Below, piece after piece: positions 25,036 through 32,069 of a DNA stretch of 64,000 nt. The DNA comes from Achromobacter veterisilvae (GTDB taxonomy: Bacteria > Pseudomonadota > Gammaproteobacteria > Burkholderiales > Burkholderiaceae_B), in the NCBI RefSeq assembly GCF_900496975.1, contig NZ_UFQC01000010.1, forward strand, positions 1-64,000, written 5' to 3'. Position 1 is the stretch's first letter; each line of letters opens with the position of its first letter. The notes under the pieces are model-generated. The model saw only the letters and a program-made list of their open reading frames with translations. It searched no databases and had not been told where the DNA came from. The position numbers and the translations under genes were made by a program.

Positions 25036-25514
25036 GGCGACTCTCCATACAAGCTCAAATACCCGATCTCTGCCTCAAGGGGCCAGAGGCCCAGCACGAT
25101 CAGGGACAAGCGGGTTTCTTGAAATCCAGCCTCCCACAGCGCGACCTTCTCTTCATAGGTCGCGCCAGTGGTGTTCTGGTCGATATAGGCGTGGCACGTC
25201 CGGCACCCCCACGCGGTGGCCCAGTCGTGCGCCTTCAGCCAGCCGGCCTTGCCGTGGCGTGATTGATTCGAGTGACAAGCAACAACGGTCGCGGGATCCC
25301 CGCAGCAGATTCCCGGCACGCGGATCTTGCAGGGCATGCCCTTTGCCAGGGCCAGCAATGCCGGATTGCGATACATGGTCTTGGTGGCACGCGGCCTAGC
25401 GCGGCGGCTGGGCATACGCTTTCCGGCGGCCTTCATGCCGGAGCGCTGGCGCATCGGGGCACCACGCTTCATCGGCGCCTTCTGCCGGAGCGGTGTCTTG
25501 CGTTGCAACGTCAT
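25032..25514 (-). CDS. YbcO-type nuclease-like protein (DUF1364)
   Basis: 160 residues from MTLQRKTPLRQKAPM (start overlaps the upstream stop). The N-terminal half is very basic. KGMPCKIRVPGICCGDPATV, then SNQSRHGKAG, then GCRTCHAYID is the DUF1364/YbcO pattern, with Cys and His residues for metal. It is found among Nin-region genes of lambdoid phages. Confidence 0.8.
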   Translation of the reverse strand: MTLQRKTPLRQKAPMKRGAPMRQRSGMKAAGKRMPSRRARPRATKTMYRNPALLALAKGMPCKIRVPGICCGDPATVVACHSNQSRHGKAGWLKAHDWATAWGCRTCHAYIDQNTTGATYEEKVALWEAGFQETRLSLIVLGLWPLEAEIGYLSLYGESP

Positions 25515-25810
25515 GCCGCCCCCGTGGGCTTGCGGACGCGCCACCAGGCCGGAAGCTGCCAGGCGTTCACGCGCCGCTTCACCAGGCCGGCGCGTACTGC
25601 ATCAAACAGGAAGGCGCTGACCGCGCAACGGGCGGCTTCGCTCCGCGTGGTGCTGGGCCAGGGATTGACCGACACCAGCGCCGGTTCGACCACCTCCCGC
25701 AACGCCCGGACATCGACCCGCCGCGGCGTCTCGATAATGGCCTGGCGGACCGCCTCCACCGCCTCCGGCGGCACGCGGTAGCCCCTGAACATATGCAGGC
25801 AGTCAGCCAT
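25511..25810 (-). CDS. Hypothetical phage protein
   Basis: 99 residues from MADCLHMFRGYRVPPEAVEA. No family recognised. It overlaps both neighbours by a few bases, so it is translated as part of the replication operon. Confidence 0.6.
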   Translation of the reverse strand: MADCLHMFRGYRVPPEAVEAVRQAIIETPRRVDVRALREVVEPALVSVNPWPSTTRSEAARCAVSAFLFDAVRAGLVKRRVNAWQLPAWWRVRKPTGAA

Positions 25811-26108
25811 AGATCCCGCTCCACTTGACGAACGGCTTGCGGACGGCCTCATGGAACAAGGTCGCGGCCCTGGCGTTGTGATCCAGTTCCGCGCGGCTGG
25901 CGATCCCGCACATGTCGCGCACGTACTGCGCCGCGTGCTGGCTCGCGGACACGCCCTCAGGGGCGGCGCCGATGCGGGAAACAACCCACCGCTGGAATTT
26001 CGCGCCGTTGCACATCATTGCAGCCGCGCGAGACAGCGCCGCCCCCTTGCCCGCCCCCGGCGCGCAACGCGCTCTTACGGGGCTTCCAGAATCGTTCCGT
26101 GTCAACAT
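25803..26108 (-). CDS. Hypothetical phage protein
   Basis: 101 residues from MLTRNDSGSPVRARCAP, an ATG three bases after the stop of the 59-residue gene upstream. MCNGAKFQRWVVSRIGAAPE is the best-formed segment. An internal start at the MMCNGAKF segment is also possible. Function unknown. Confidence 0.55.
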   Translation of the reverse strand: MLTRNDSGSPVRARCAPGAGKGAALSRAAAMMCNGAKFQRWVVSRIGAAPEGVSASQHAAQYVRDMCGIASRAELDHNARAATLFHEAVRKPFVKWSGIYG

Positions 26109-26110
26109 AT

Positions 26111-26290
26111 TCAGTGTCTCGTCGCAAATACGTGGTTCAGGCCCACCAGCAGCAGTGCCGTGCGCAGTTGGGGTTCGCGCCCCTCCCGCAGAAGCACGGC
26201 CTCGTACGCCTTGGCTTGGTCCCATGAATGCCGGCGCAACTCTTCTTCATAAGCGCGCCTGACAATCGCCTCAGCTTGCTCATTGCTCAT
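26111..26290 (-). CDS. Small acidic/basic helical phage protein (59 residues)
   Basis: It starts MSNEQAEAIVRRAYEEELRR and ends LLVGLNHVFATRH. The ATG at 26290 overlaps the upstream stop (ATGA), and its stop lies two bases before the next ATG. This tight coupling on both sides, and protein-like composition, support a real gene. Function unknown. Confidence 0.65.
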   Translation of the reverse strand: MSNEQAEAIVRRAYEEELRRHSWDQAKAYEAVLLREGREPQLRTALLLVGLNHVFATRH

Positions 26291-26664
26291 GCACGCCCCT
26301 GAGTGGCGATCACTTCCTGCATGATCGTCAGGTGACCGAGCCGAATCAGGTACTGACTGACCGCGTAGTTGCCGACTGCGGCCTCGAACACGCTGATCTT
26401 GTCGGCGGGTAGGTTCAGCCTGGGCGCGCCGCTGGGCATCAAAGGGTCTTCATGCAGATAGCTGCTGACGTGCTGCGGGTACATACCGCAAAGCTCGGCC
26501 AGCGTGCGCATGGTCATCCCGTGCGGCTGCCGCTGCTCCCAGGCCAGCCGCACCGCCTGGCGGTAGGTCGCGCACCGAGCGATTTCGGACTGTTCGAGAA
26601 ACCGCATGGGCTCCATCGGCGCTTCGCGTGGCGCGGCAAAAAAAATCTCCGAATTGAATTGCAT
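26287..26664 (-). CDS. Regulator-like HTH protein in the CII position
   Basis: 125 residues. MTMRTLAELCGMYPQHVSSY looks like a helix-turn-helix. It is the first gene of the replication operon, where lambda has cII. An imperfect 26-bp repeat lies upstream at 26697-26722 and again 200 bases further at 26897-26922, a possible binding site. Confidence 0.55.
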   Translation of the reverse strand: MQFNSEIFFAAPREAPMEPMRFLEQSEIARCATYRQAVRLAWEQRQPHGMTMRTLAELCGMYPQHVSSYLHEDPLMPSGAPRLNLPADKISVFEAAVGNYAVSQYLIRLGHLTIMQEVIATQGRA

Positions 26665-26696
26665 ACCTTCAGCCTTTCAATAGGTGTGCCCTATCG

Positions 26697-26722
26697 ACTA
26701 ACAGCATGAGTAACAGCGTCAA
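26697..26722 (-). promoter_or_regulatory. 26-bp operator/promoter repeat, proximal copy
   Basis: On the plus strand it begins ACTAACAGC, then TAACAG, then GTCAA. On the minus strand it contains TTGACG followed 17 bases later by TAGTCG, a possible promoter for the 26287-26664 gene. A second copy lies exactly 200 bases away. Confidence 0.5.
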
Positions 26723-26964
26723 AGGGGGGAAAATTGCGTTCCATAACCTTCGCCATCAGGCGGCCGCAATGTCCATCCAGGCGAGAGGGCCAAGAAAATC
26801 CCTTTCTCTTCAGGCGGTTGGCCGTTCCTGCGCGGCCTGGCCCTGGCCGCGCCCCCATGCAACATTTCGCAGAAAAGCGGTAGGAAAATTTCATGAACTA
26901 ACAGCGTCGATAACAGAGTCAACCTGTGGAAAATCTCGGTCATCACAACCAAGCCGATACGCTC
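26723..26964. other. Gene-free control region
   Basis: No convincing gene. It contains the distal repeat and the leader of the small plus-strand gene at 26965. A 67-codon minus-strand frame at 26691-26894 has shadow-like composition and crosses the proximal repeat, so I do not call it. Confidence 0.4.
26897..26922 (-). promoter_or_regulatory. 26-bp operator/promoter repeat, distal copy
   Basis: It shares 20 or more of 26 positions with 26697-26722, including both TAACAG half-elements and GTCAA. On the minus strand it also begins with a TTGAC -35-like hexamer. Confidence 0.5.
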
Positions 26965-27129
26965 ATGACCAAGACCGAAAGACTCCTCCAGGAAGCCCAG
27001 CAGATCGCCGGCCGGACGTTCCCGAATCCATCCGAACGTGCCGTCATGGATGTCTTCCATGAGCTTTGTTCCGAACGGGACCTGACAGGCCCCGGCCACG
27101 ATGAGCGCGACGGCGCGACATTGCATTGA
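26965..27129 (+). CDS. Small hypothetical protein
   Basis: 54 residues from MTKTERLLQEAQQIAGRTFP, with ERAVMDVFHELCSERDL. The composition is protein-like, while antisense frames are Arg/Ser-rich. It is on the strand opposite to the early operon, so it may be a lysogen-expressed gene. No family recognised. Confidence 0.45.
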   Translation: MTKTERLLQEAQQIAGRTFPNPSERAVMDVFHELCSERDLTGPGHDERDGATLH

Positions 27130-27380
27130 TCGCTCATACATCAGCGGGACCAATCTGGATCGCGCCGGGCGCAGGCGGGGATGCCGTGTCACCGGGCACA
27201 TGCGCGGGCTCAGGGCGCCCTTCCTCGTCCGCACCTGCCGGGCTATTGAAGAACCACGCGGCCTCGCCCGGCGCCAGCCGGTGGTGACCGAAGTGCGCGC
27301 CGACGACCAAAGAGGCGGCCAGTTCCCGCCAGATATGATTGAGCTTCCACACAACAACCTTTTTCCAGAAGGAACTGACC

Positions 27381-27650
27381 ATGGACTTCCAACAACAAGG
27401 CCGCTCGTCCGCCCAAACAATTGCCATCGCAATCGCCATGGTGTGGGCGGCCCGAGGGGCTACGGGAGATGCATTGAATGCAGCGGACAGATTGGCCAAC
27501 CTGCGCGATGTCATCGTCGAGGACCTGCTGAAGAACGCTCCGGGCCATTCCGCACTTTCGGACGAACAATGGGCCGTGATGCGCAGCGGCTTCGACGCGG
27601 AGTTCGGTCGGATAGTGGAACTAGTGGGGGCCATCACAGAGGCCTCTTAA
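27381..27650 (+). CDS. Small hypothetical protein
   Basis: 89 residues from MDFQQQGRSSAQTIAIAIAM, preceded by AAGGAAC. NAADRLANLRDVIVEDLLKN and SDEQWAVMRSGFDAEFGRIV read as helical protein. It converges with the small minus-strand gene at 27634-27774 and overlaps it by 17 bases. Function unknown. Confidence 0.5.
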   Translation: MDFQQQGRSSAQTIAIAIAMVWAARGATGDALNAADRLANLRDVIVEDLLKNAPGHSALSDEQWAVMRSGFDAEFGRIVELVGAITEAS

Positions 27651-27774
27651 GCGAACGAAAAGCCTTGGCCGCAGATGCCAACACGGTTGCCTTAATGCGC
27701 TCGCCCTCTTCCGCATGGCGGATAAGGGCGGGCCGAATCAACCAAAGCACGAGGCGGGCGTAGAGGTTATGCAT
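27634..27774 (-). CDS. Small basic protein downstream of Cro
   Basis: 46 residues: MHNLYARLVLWLIRPALIRH then EEGERIKATVLASAAKAFRS. It overlaps the Cro stop by 8 bases, suggesting translational coupling. A hydrophobic N-terminal helix is followed by a charged helix. Function unknown. Confidence 0.45.
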   Translation of the reverse strand: MHNLYARLVLWLIRPALIRHAEEGERIKATVLASAAKAFRSLKRPL

Positions 27775-28033
27775 GCAAGCTCTCCTGTTGCGCTGTAGGA
27801 ATGTCGTAGAAGAACCGGAGCAAGTCACCGCGACCGAATGGCGCGCCGAACTCTTGGCTCGCCTCCCACAGCCCTTCCATCGTTCCTTTGCGAGGAACCT
27901 TTCGGGCATAGAGCAGATGGGTCTCTATGTAGGCGACCGTCGTGCCCGCACGTTTAGCGAACCTTTCGCGCTCTCTGGTAGATAGCGCCAAGTAGAAGGT
28001 CTTGAAGCTTGCTGGGGGATTAGCTCTGTTCAT
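27767..28033 (-). CDS. Cro-like repressor
   Basis: 88 residues. STRERERFAKRAGTTVAYIE contains an HTH (RFAKRAGTTVAYIETHL). It diverges from the CI gene, with operators between them. It would repress CI and tune early transcription. The promoter at 28042-28070 lies across the nearest operator. Confidence 0.75.
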   Translation of the reverse strand: MNRANPPASFKTFYLALSTRERERFAKRAGTTVAYIETHLLYARKVPRKGTMEGLWEASQEFGAPFGRGDLLRFFYDIPTAQQESLHA

Positions 28034-28041
28034 GGGGATTG

Positions 28042-28070
28042 ATCTTATTACCTTTTTGGTAATAGTTCAA
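28042..28070 (-). promoter_or_regulatory. Early promoter pR-like, for cro and the replication operon
   Basis: On the minus strand TTGAAC, 17 bases, TAAGAT. Its spacer contains the perfect operator at 28047-28063, so repressor binding would block polymerase. Confidence 0.7.
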
Positions 28071-28112
28071 CCAAAACTAGTTACCGAAACAGTTTATTTA
28101 CCTAAAAGGTAA
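28047..28112. promoter_or_regulatory. Operator cluster between cro and cI
   Basis: Perfect inverted repeats ATTACC-TTTTT-GGTAAT (28047-28063) and TTACC-TAAAA-GGTAA (28098-28112), with a degenerate TTACC half-site at 28081-28085 between them. They share the consensus of the cluster at 29273-29343. Confidence 0.8.
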
Positions 28113-28123
28113 TCCCGGTTCCA

Positions 28124-29203
28124 ATGACCGATATGAAGTCCATCAAAGAGATTCGACGCGCAAACTTCGCGCGCGCCATCGAAGAAAAGTGCTCCGGTAA
28201 TCAGACCGACGCCGCCGCACGTCTCGAATACTCCACGCCTTCGCTCGTCAGTCGCTACGCGACGGGCAAAAAGGACATTGGCGACCGCGCGGCCCGGAAG
28301 ATGGAAGAGGTGTTTGAACTTCCAGCTAATTGGATGGACACGGACCACGAGAACCCAGGTGAGGTAGTGGTGCGCCGTTCCGACGTACCGTCATGGCCGT
28401 TCCCCTCGATTTCGGAAAGTGACATTCGCGCCCTGCCGCCCACGAAGCTCACAGCGCTTGAAGGCGCCATGGCGCTCGCCATCGCCCAACTCAACTTGGG
28501 AATCTCGGTCACACCGAGCGGTCCGCCTTCCGGGCCGAAGGCTCCTCCTGCGCACAAGCCGGGCCGGCTCATTGACTTTGACGAGGTGCCGGACGAGTTC
28601 AGCTTCCGCATTCCCGGCCTGGACGTAGCGCCCTGGGATGGAGGGAAGACGACCAAGCAAATGGAGCGGGAAGCCCACAACCTTCGTTTGAGTCGGATCG
28701 CCAATGTGGGCCACGTTCCGCGCGCCGGATATTCGGCCAACGATCAGGAGTTCCTGGCCGTCCCGGAGCTAGACGTGCGGCTGGCGGCCGGCAAACTTGG
28801 AATCGAGAACTACCACGAAACTGCAATCGGCCAGATTCTCCTGCGTCGATCCTTCCTTGAGTCGTTCAGGCTACCCATTGAACGGATGAAGATCGTGTAC
28901 GCCGACGGCGACAGCATGGAACCGGTCATTCGCAATGAGGGACCAATGCTGTTCTATGAGGAAAAAGTAACCGATCCGCGTTTGATCGACGCTCGGACCG
29001 TCTATGCCATCAACTACGGCGGCAAGATGATCGTGAAGTGTATTCGGCGCGAGCGCGATGGAACCCTGCTTGCAAAGTCGCTAAATCCTGCATACGAGCC
29101 GTTCCCGCTCGAAAAAGACGACGGGCGCGATGTCTGCATTGTGGGCCGCATCCTGTGGTCACCGTATGACCTTCGCAACGGTGTTGACGAACGCCTGTTG
29201 TAA
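28124..29203 (+). CDS. CI-like repressor with S24 peptidase domain
   Basis: 359 residues. The HTH lies near residues 25-50 (NQTDAAARLEYSTPSLVSRY). A long linker follows, then a LexA-type autoprotease: PRAGYS near 199-204 offers the Ala-Gly cleavage bond, and Ser264 (DGDSMEP) and Lys301 (GGKMIVK) are the likely dyad. It keeps lysogeny and is cut after RecA activation in this family. No clear ribosome site precedes the ATG, so the message may be leaderless, as for lambda cI; an ATG three codons in is possible. Confidence 0.88.
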   Translation: MTDMKSIKEIRRANFARAIEEKCSGNQTDAAARLEYSTPSLVSRYATGKKDIGDRAARKMEEVFELPANWMDTDHENPGEVVVRRSDVPSWPFPSISESDIRALPPTKLTALEGAMALAIAQLNLGISVTPSGPPSGPKAPPAHKPGRLIDFDEVPDEFSFRIPGLDVAPWDGGKTTKQMEREAHNLRLSRIANVGHVPRAGYSANDQEFLAVPELDVRLAAGKLGIENYHETAIGQILLRRSFLESFRLPIERMKIVYADGDSMEPVIRNEGPMLFYEEKVTDPRLIDARTVYAINYGGKMIVKCIRRERDGTLLAKSLNPAYEPFPLEKDDGRDVCIVGRILWSPYDLRNGVDERLL

Positions 29204-29227
29204 CCCTCAAGCGCCAACCATGCCGCC

Positions 29228-29252
29228 AGCCGCCCCTAGGGCGGCTTTTTTT
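29228..29252 (+). terminator. Intrinsic terminator after cI
   Basis: AGCCGCCC-CTA-GGGCGGCT followed by a T run. It separates the repressor message from the operon beyond. Confidence 0.85.
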
Positions 29253-29272
29253 CGTCCATAAATCTATCAAAT

Positions 29273-29343
29273 TTACCCATTAGGTAAAAAATTCCAATTG
29301 AAAAGTTACCTAAATGGTTTGACTGGTGTTACCGTTTCGGTAA
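29273..29343. promoter_or_regulatory. Second operator cluster (pL-like control)
   Basis: TTACC-CATTA-GGTAA (29273-29287), TTACC-TAAAT-GGTTT (29306-29320) and TTACC-GTTTC-GGTAA (29329-29343). It has the same half-sites as between cro and cI. Three sites in a row upstream of the plus-strand operon parallel lambda OL. Confidence 0.8.
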
Positions 29344-29346
29344 TAC
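29319..29346 (+). promoter_or_regulatory. Early promoter pL-like, for the plus-strand operon
   Basis: TTGACT, 16 bases, TAATAC. The third operator fills the spacer. It is the only clear promoter ahead of the small genes, the DGR and the integrase side. Confidence 0.7.
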
Positions 29347-29682
29347 TTCTATCCATGCCGCTTCGATGCAGCGCACGAAACGGAACCGCTCCTTAACAAC
29401 CTGCCGCCGATGTTGCTCGCCCGCCTATGTGGGGCGTTCGTCCGGCTCAATCGCACCCGCGGGCAAGGCCGCGGCTCTGCGCGGTGTCCCTGCCGTATCC
29501 AGTCCGCCATAGCGCGGTCCACGGATCAACAGGGTGAGGCGTAGACGGCCAAGAACAGAAACAGTCACGCCGGTTGGAATCCCGGCATCCGAACCGCTCA
29601 AAAGCGGGTTTCGGCCAGCGCTGCGAGTCAGCGCTTACCGAAGCCAACACCTCCCCACCCCGGGGAGAACGGGAGAACAGCA
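29347..29682 (+). other. Long untranslated leader with boxA-like element
   Basis: About 336 bases without a gene. CGCTCCTTAACAAC at 29387-29400 resembles the boxA consensus (CGCTCTTTAACA), which is used by Nus-dependent antitermination. No unambiguous boxB hairpin was found. The rest is GC-rich and holds short hairpins. Confidence 0.45.
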
Positions 29683-29850
29683 ATGCCTACTGACTGCCAC
29701 AACTGCCGCAAGCCGCTGTCCTTCGCTGACATTGCGGAAATCGAAGCCGACCCGCGCGTGGCTGAGGTCGTGCGCTACTTCGGCCAAGCCGCGTGCAATG
29801 CCTGTCGCGGTAAGGCCGCCAAGCACAACACGAGACTGCGCGCCGCCTAA
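29683..29850 (+). CDS. Small zinc-ribbon-like protein
   Basis: 55 residues: MPTDCHNCRKPLSFADIAEI, then CNACRGKAAKHN. Two CxxC knuckles about 35 residues apart suggest a zinc ribbon. GGAGAACAGC lies just upstream, a ribosome site repeated at the next genes. Function unknown. Confidence 0.65.
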   Translation: MPTDCHNCRKPLSFADIAEIEADPRVAEVVRYFGQAACNACRGKAAKHNTRLRAA

Positions 29851-29885
29851 CCCCCACCCGCCCCGGTAGGGGCTAGGAGAACAGC

Positions 29886-30110
29886 ATGGCAACCATTCGA
29901 CACGCAGACCAGCCCTGGGCCATCACTGGAACGAACTGCAACGCACACGACCTGCGAAGCGGATTCTGGCTGCACGAAGGCGACGTTGCCAGCCTGGACG
30001 CACCACCCTTCGTTCCTGCCGGATCCACGATAAAGAACGAGCGGCCCTATGACGGTTGCCGAGACACCTTTGTCATTGGTGGCCTGGCCGAGCGCACCGG
30101 CAGGGACTAG
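29886..30110 (+). CDS. Hypothetical phage protein
   Basis: 74 residues: MATIRHADQPWAITGTNCNA, then HDLRSGFWLHEGDVASLDAP. GGAGAACAGC precedes the ATG. No family recognised. Confidence 0.6.
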   Translation: MATIRHADQPWAITGTNCNAHDLRSGFWLHEGDVASLDAPPFVPAGSTIKNERPYDGCRDTFVIGGLAERTGRD

Positions 30111-30119
30111 GAGAACAAC

Positions 30120-30263
30120 GTGGAACGGAAGCACATCGTCATTTGGTGGGATGCGCACGGCAATGCGCGCCAGTCCGAAAAGATGGACAAAGCGACTGCT
30201 GTGACGTTTGCGGCCCACATGCTGCCCGAACAGGAAGCCCGTTTGGTTCTTGTCTCTGCCTAA
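30120..30263 (+). CDS. Small hypothetical protein, GTG start
   Basis: 47 residues: MERKHIVIWWDAHGNARQSE, then KATAVTFAAHMLPEQEARLV. GTG at 30120 has GGAGAACAA upstream, the same site as its neighbours, which decides the start. Function unknown. Confidence 0.6.
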   Translation: MERKHIVIWWDAHGNARQSEKMDKATAVTFAAHMLPEQEARLVLVSA

Positions 30264-30299
30264 CCCCACCCGCCCCGGGCGCCGGGGCAAGGAACCTCC

Positions 30300-30554
30300 A
30301 TGAAAGCCATTCTCATCATTGCCCTCGCGATGGCCGTCGCCGGCTGCACCGACGCCCAGAACGCGCACCGCCTCCTGACCAATAGCGGTTATTCCGACAT
30401 CCAGATCACCGGCTACCGCTGGTTCGGGTGCAGCGAGGACGACACAGTCCGCACCGGCTTCACCGCTAAAGGGCCAGGCGGCGCCCATGTCAGCGGCATC
30501 GTCTGCCAGGGCTGGGGCTGGTTCACCAAGGCCGCCACGATCCGATTCGAGTAA
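30300..30554 (+). CDS. Small phage lipoprotein
   Basis: 84 residues. MKAILIIALAMAVAGCTDAQ is a signal peptide with lipobox AVAGC. The mature part has YSDIQITGYRWFGCSEDDTV and GIVCQGWGWF, with two further Cys. Lysogen-expressed lipoproteins can block superinfection in other phages; that is a guess here. Confidence 0.7.
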   Translation: MKAILIIALAMAVAGCTDAQNAHRLLTNSGYSDIQITGYRWFGCSEDDTVRTGFTAKGPGGAHVSGIVCQGWGWFTKAATIRFE

Positions 30555-30560
30555 CTCACC

Positions 30561-30773
30561 ATGGAAAACGCCGAAGACCTCTCCTATGCAATCTCCAAGC
30601 AACTCGCCGGCGCCTACGCAGTCAGCACCAGCTACGGCGATATCCCCCTCGATGACGAAATGCGCGCCGCAGTGGATGCAGCCCTGCGGCCCATCCTCAA
30701 GCGCCGCTTGAATCGGCTCATCGCCAACAACCAACCCAGGGCGATTGAACATGACCACCATCTTCACGACTGA
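30561..30773 (+). CDS. Hypothetical phage protein
   Basis: 70 residues: MENAEDLSYAISKQLAGAYA, then DDEMRAAVDAALRPILKRRL. It is helical and ends in a His-rich tail. It overlaps the next gene by 23 bases. Confidence 0.6.
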   Translation: MENAEDLSYAISKQLAGAYAVSTSYGDIPLDDEMRAAVDAALRPILKRRLNRLIANNQPRAIEHDHHLHD

Positions 30774-30966
30774 CGATGTCAGTTGCAACTACATGACCGA
30801 CCGCCTGCACGGCTTCTTCGGCGCCCGGTGGAGCGAAGACCGCCGCTACTGGACCGCCTGGGCTGTCGGCACCAAGTTCACGCCCGGCGACTGCTACCCC
30901 GGCGTCATGGACGACTTCGGCAACCTGGTGCCGGTCCCGTCCCCTGGCCTTCCACCACAGCATTGA
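30751..30966 (+). CDS. Hypothetical phage protein
   Basis: 71 residues from MTTIFTTDDVSCNYMTDRLH, with ARWSEDRRYWTAWAVGTKF. ATG at 30751 was chosen over a TTG two codons earlier. No family recognised. Confidence 0.55.
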   Translation: MTTIFTTDDVSCNYMTDRLHGFFGARWSEDRRYWTAWAVGTKFTPGDCYPGVMDDFGNLVPVPSPGLPPQH

Positions 30967-30970
30967 GGAA

Positions 30971-31270
30971 ATGACCATGCCCAAACCTGCACCTACCAAA
31001 ATCAACTGGAATACCACCGACGAGGACAAGGCGCTGATTGACCAGATCCTTGATCGTGCCGAAACGATGGGCCATTTAAAGAAGCGCAACCGCATCAACA
31101 GCGAAATGGATATCAGCGCTTGCCACCTGAACGGCACTCCGTTGCGCCTGGCTGAATGGCTCCACGCCGACGACTTCAACTTCCTGCATGACCTGTACGG
31201 CATCGACTCGCATATGGATCGAACTACCGGATGCCTGACGAGGTGTTTCGTGCCGCGCTTCGCCGCCTGA
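30971..31270 (+). CDS. Hypothetical phage protein
   Basis: 99 residues. TTDEDKALIDQILDRAETMG and LNGTPLRLAEWLHADDFNFL recur in small phage proteins of unknown role. A second ATG lies two codons in. It is the last small gene before the DGR. Confidence 0.6.
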   Translation: MTMPKPAPTKINWNTTDEDKALIDQILDRAETMGHLKKRNRINSEMDISACHLNGTPLRLAEWLHADDFNFLHDLYGIDSHMDRTTGCLTRCFVPRFAA

Positions 31271-31446
31271 CAGCCCCGGCTCATGCCCCGCGTGCGGGGT
31301 ATCGGCAGGCGCTGTGCCTGATTGCTGGTGGGGCCAGCAATGTGCTCCGACGGGTATGCCAACAGCCCCGGGTAGCCACTGCCCGCGTCAGAAAGCAAGC
31401 CCCACCACTTCCTCGCCGCGTCCGCGGCCCCTCACCTGAGATAACC
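31271..31446 (+). other. Structured leader before the DGR target genes
   Basis: No gene. It contains hairpins CCCCGC-GT-GCGGGG and TGCTGG-TGGGG-CCAGCA. It may shape translation or transcription of the first DGR target. Confidence 0.4.
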
Positions 31447-32013
31447 ATGACCGACACTATCCAGATCGACCTGGGCGGCGGGGCTTCTGTCGCCCTGCCC
31501 GCCGAGAAGGTCACGCAGGCCCTGACCGCCCGTCTGCTGAACCACAGCGCACCGCGACCCAACCGCTACGCCCTCGGCGAGTATGTGCCCGGTCAGGGCG
31601 GCCACTTCGTTGGTGATATTCGCGGCGACGATGGCGTGACCTATGGCCTGATCGCCGCCAAGAAGGATGCCGGCAAAGCAACGTGGGGCCCTGACGGCAC
31701 GCATGACGGCTTCAGCAACTGGGACGGCGTGTCGAACACGAACCGCATCAGGGACGAAAAGCACCCCGCAGCCCTGCTGACTGCCGAACACGAAGAAGGC
31801 GGTCACGTCGATTTCTATCTCCCCGCCCGCCGGGAGTTGATCATCGCGCAGGCCAATGCCCCTCACCTGTTCGAGAAGAGCGGCTGGTACTGCACTTCCA
31901 CGCCCTACGGCAGCTACAGCGTGTGGGTCGTCGATTTCGAGAGCGGCGACGTCTACACCAACTTCCGTAGCAACGAGTGGCGTGTCCGTCCTTTCCGCAG
32001 ATTTACCTATTAA
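31447..32013 (+). CDS. DGR target protein 1 (DUF1566-like variable protein)
   Basis: 188 residues from MTDTIQIDLGGGASVALPAE. FYLPARRELIIAQANAP then STPYG...VWVVDFESG and EWRVRPFR is the DUF1566/Lcl pattern, a C-type-lectin-like fold used by DGR targets. The variable repeat covers residues about 152-185, right at the C terminus. There is no signal peptide or lipobox, so it is cytoplasmic unless carried by a partner. The start is at 31447; the longer frame upstream crosses structured leader sequence. Confidence 0.85.
   Translation: MTDTIQIDLGGGASVALPAEKVTQALTARLLNHSAPRPNRYALGEYVPGQGGHFVGDIRGDDGVTYGLIAAKKDAGKATWGPDGTHDGFSNWDGVSNTNRIRDEKHPAALLTAEHEEGGHVDFYLPARRELIIAQANAPHLFEKSGWYCTSTPYGSYSVWVVDFESGDVYTNFRSNEWRVRPFRRFTY
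31900..31999 (+). repeat. DGR variable repeat VR1
   Basis: 100 bases aligned without gaps to the template repeat at 33083-33182. It has eight differences, all at template adenines: four AAC codons became AGC or GAC, two became TAC, one became TTC. The last 25 bases are identical to the template. Confidence 0.93.
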
Positions 32014-32069
32014 TCCCTTCGCCTTCTTTCACGTAGCAACCCACCTCGCCCACACCCACGGAGACGCGT

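Noticed and set aside
26691-26894. A 67-codon minus-strand frame in the control region
   Set aside because: Composition is shadow-like and it crosses the 26-bp repeat; no relatives recognised.
27134-27634. A minus-strand gene after the 46-residue ORF
   Set aside because: The start is well placed (TGATG), but the protein is Ser/Arg-rich like an antisense shadow, while the plus-strand gene at 27381-27650 reads as normal protein.
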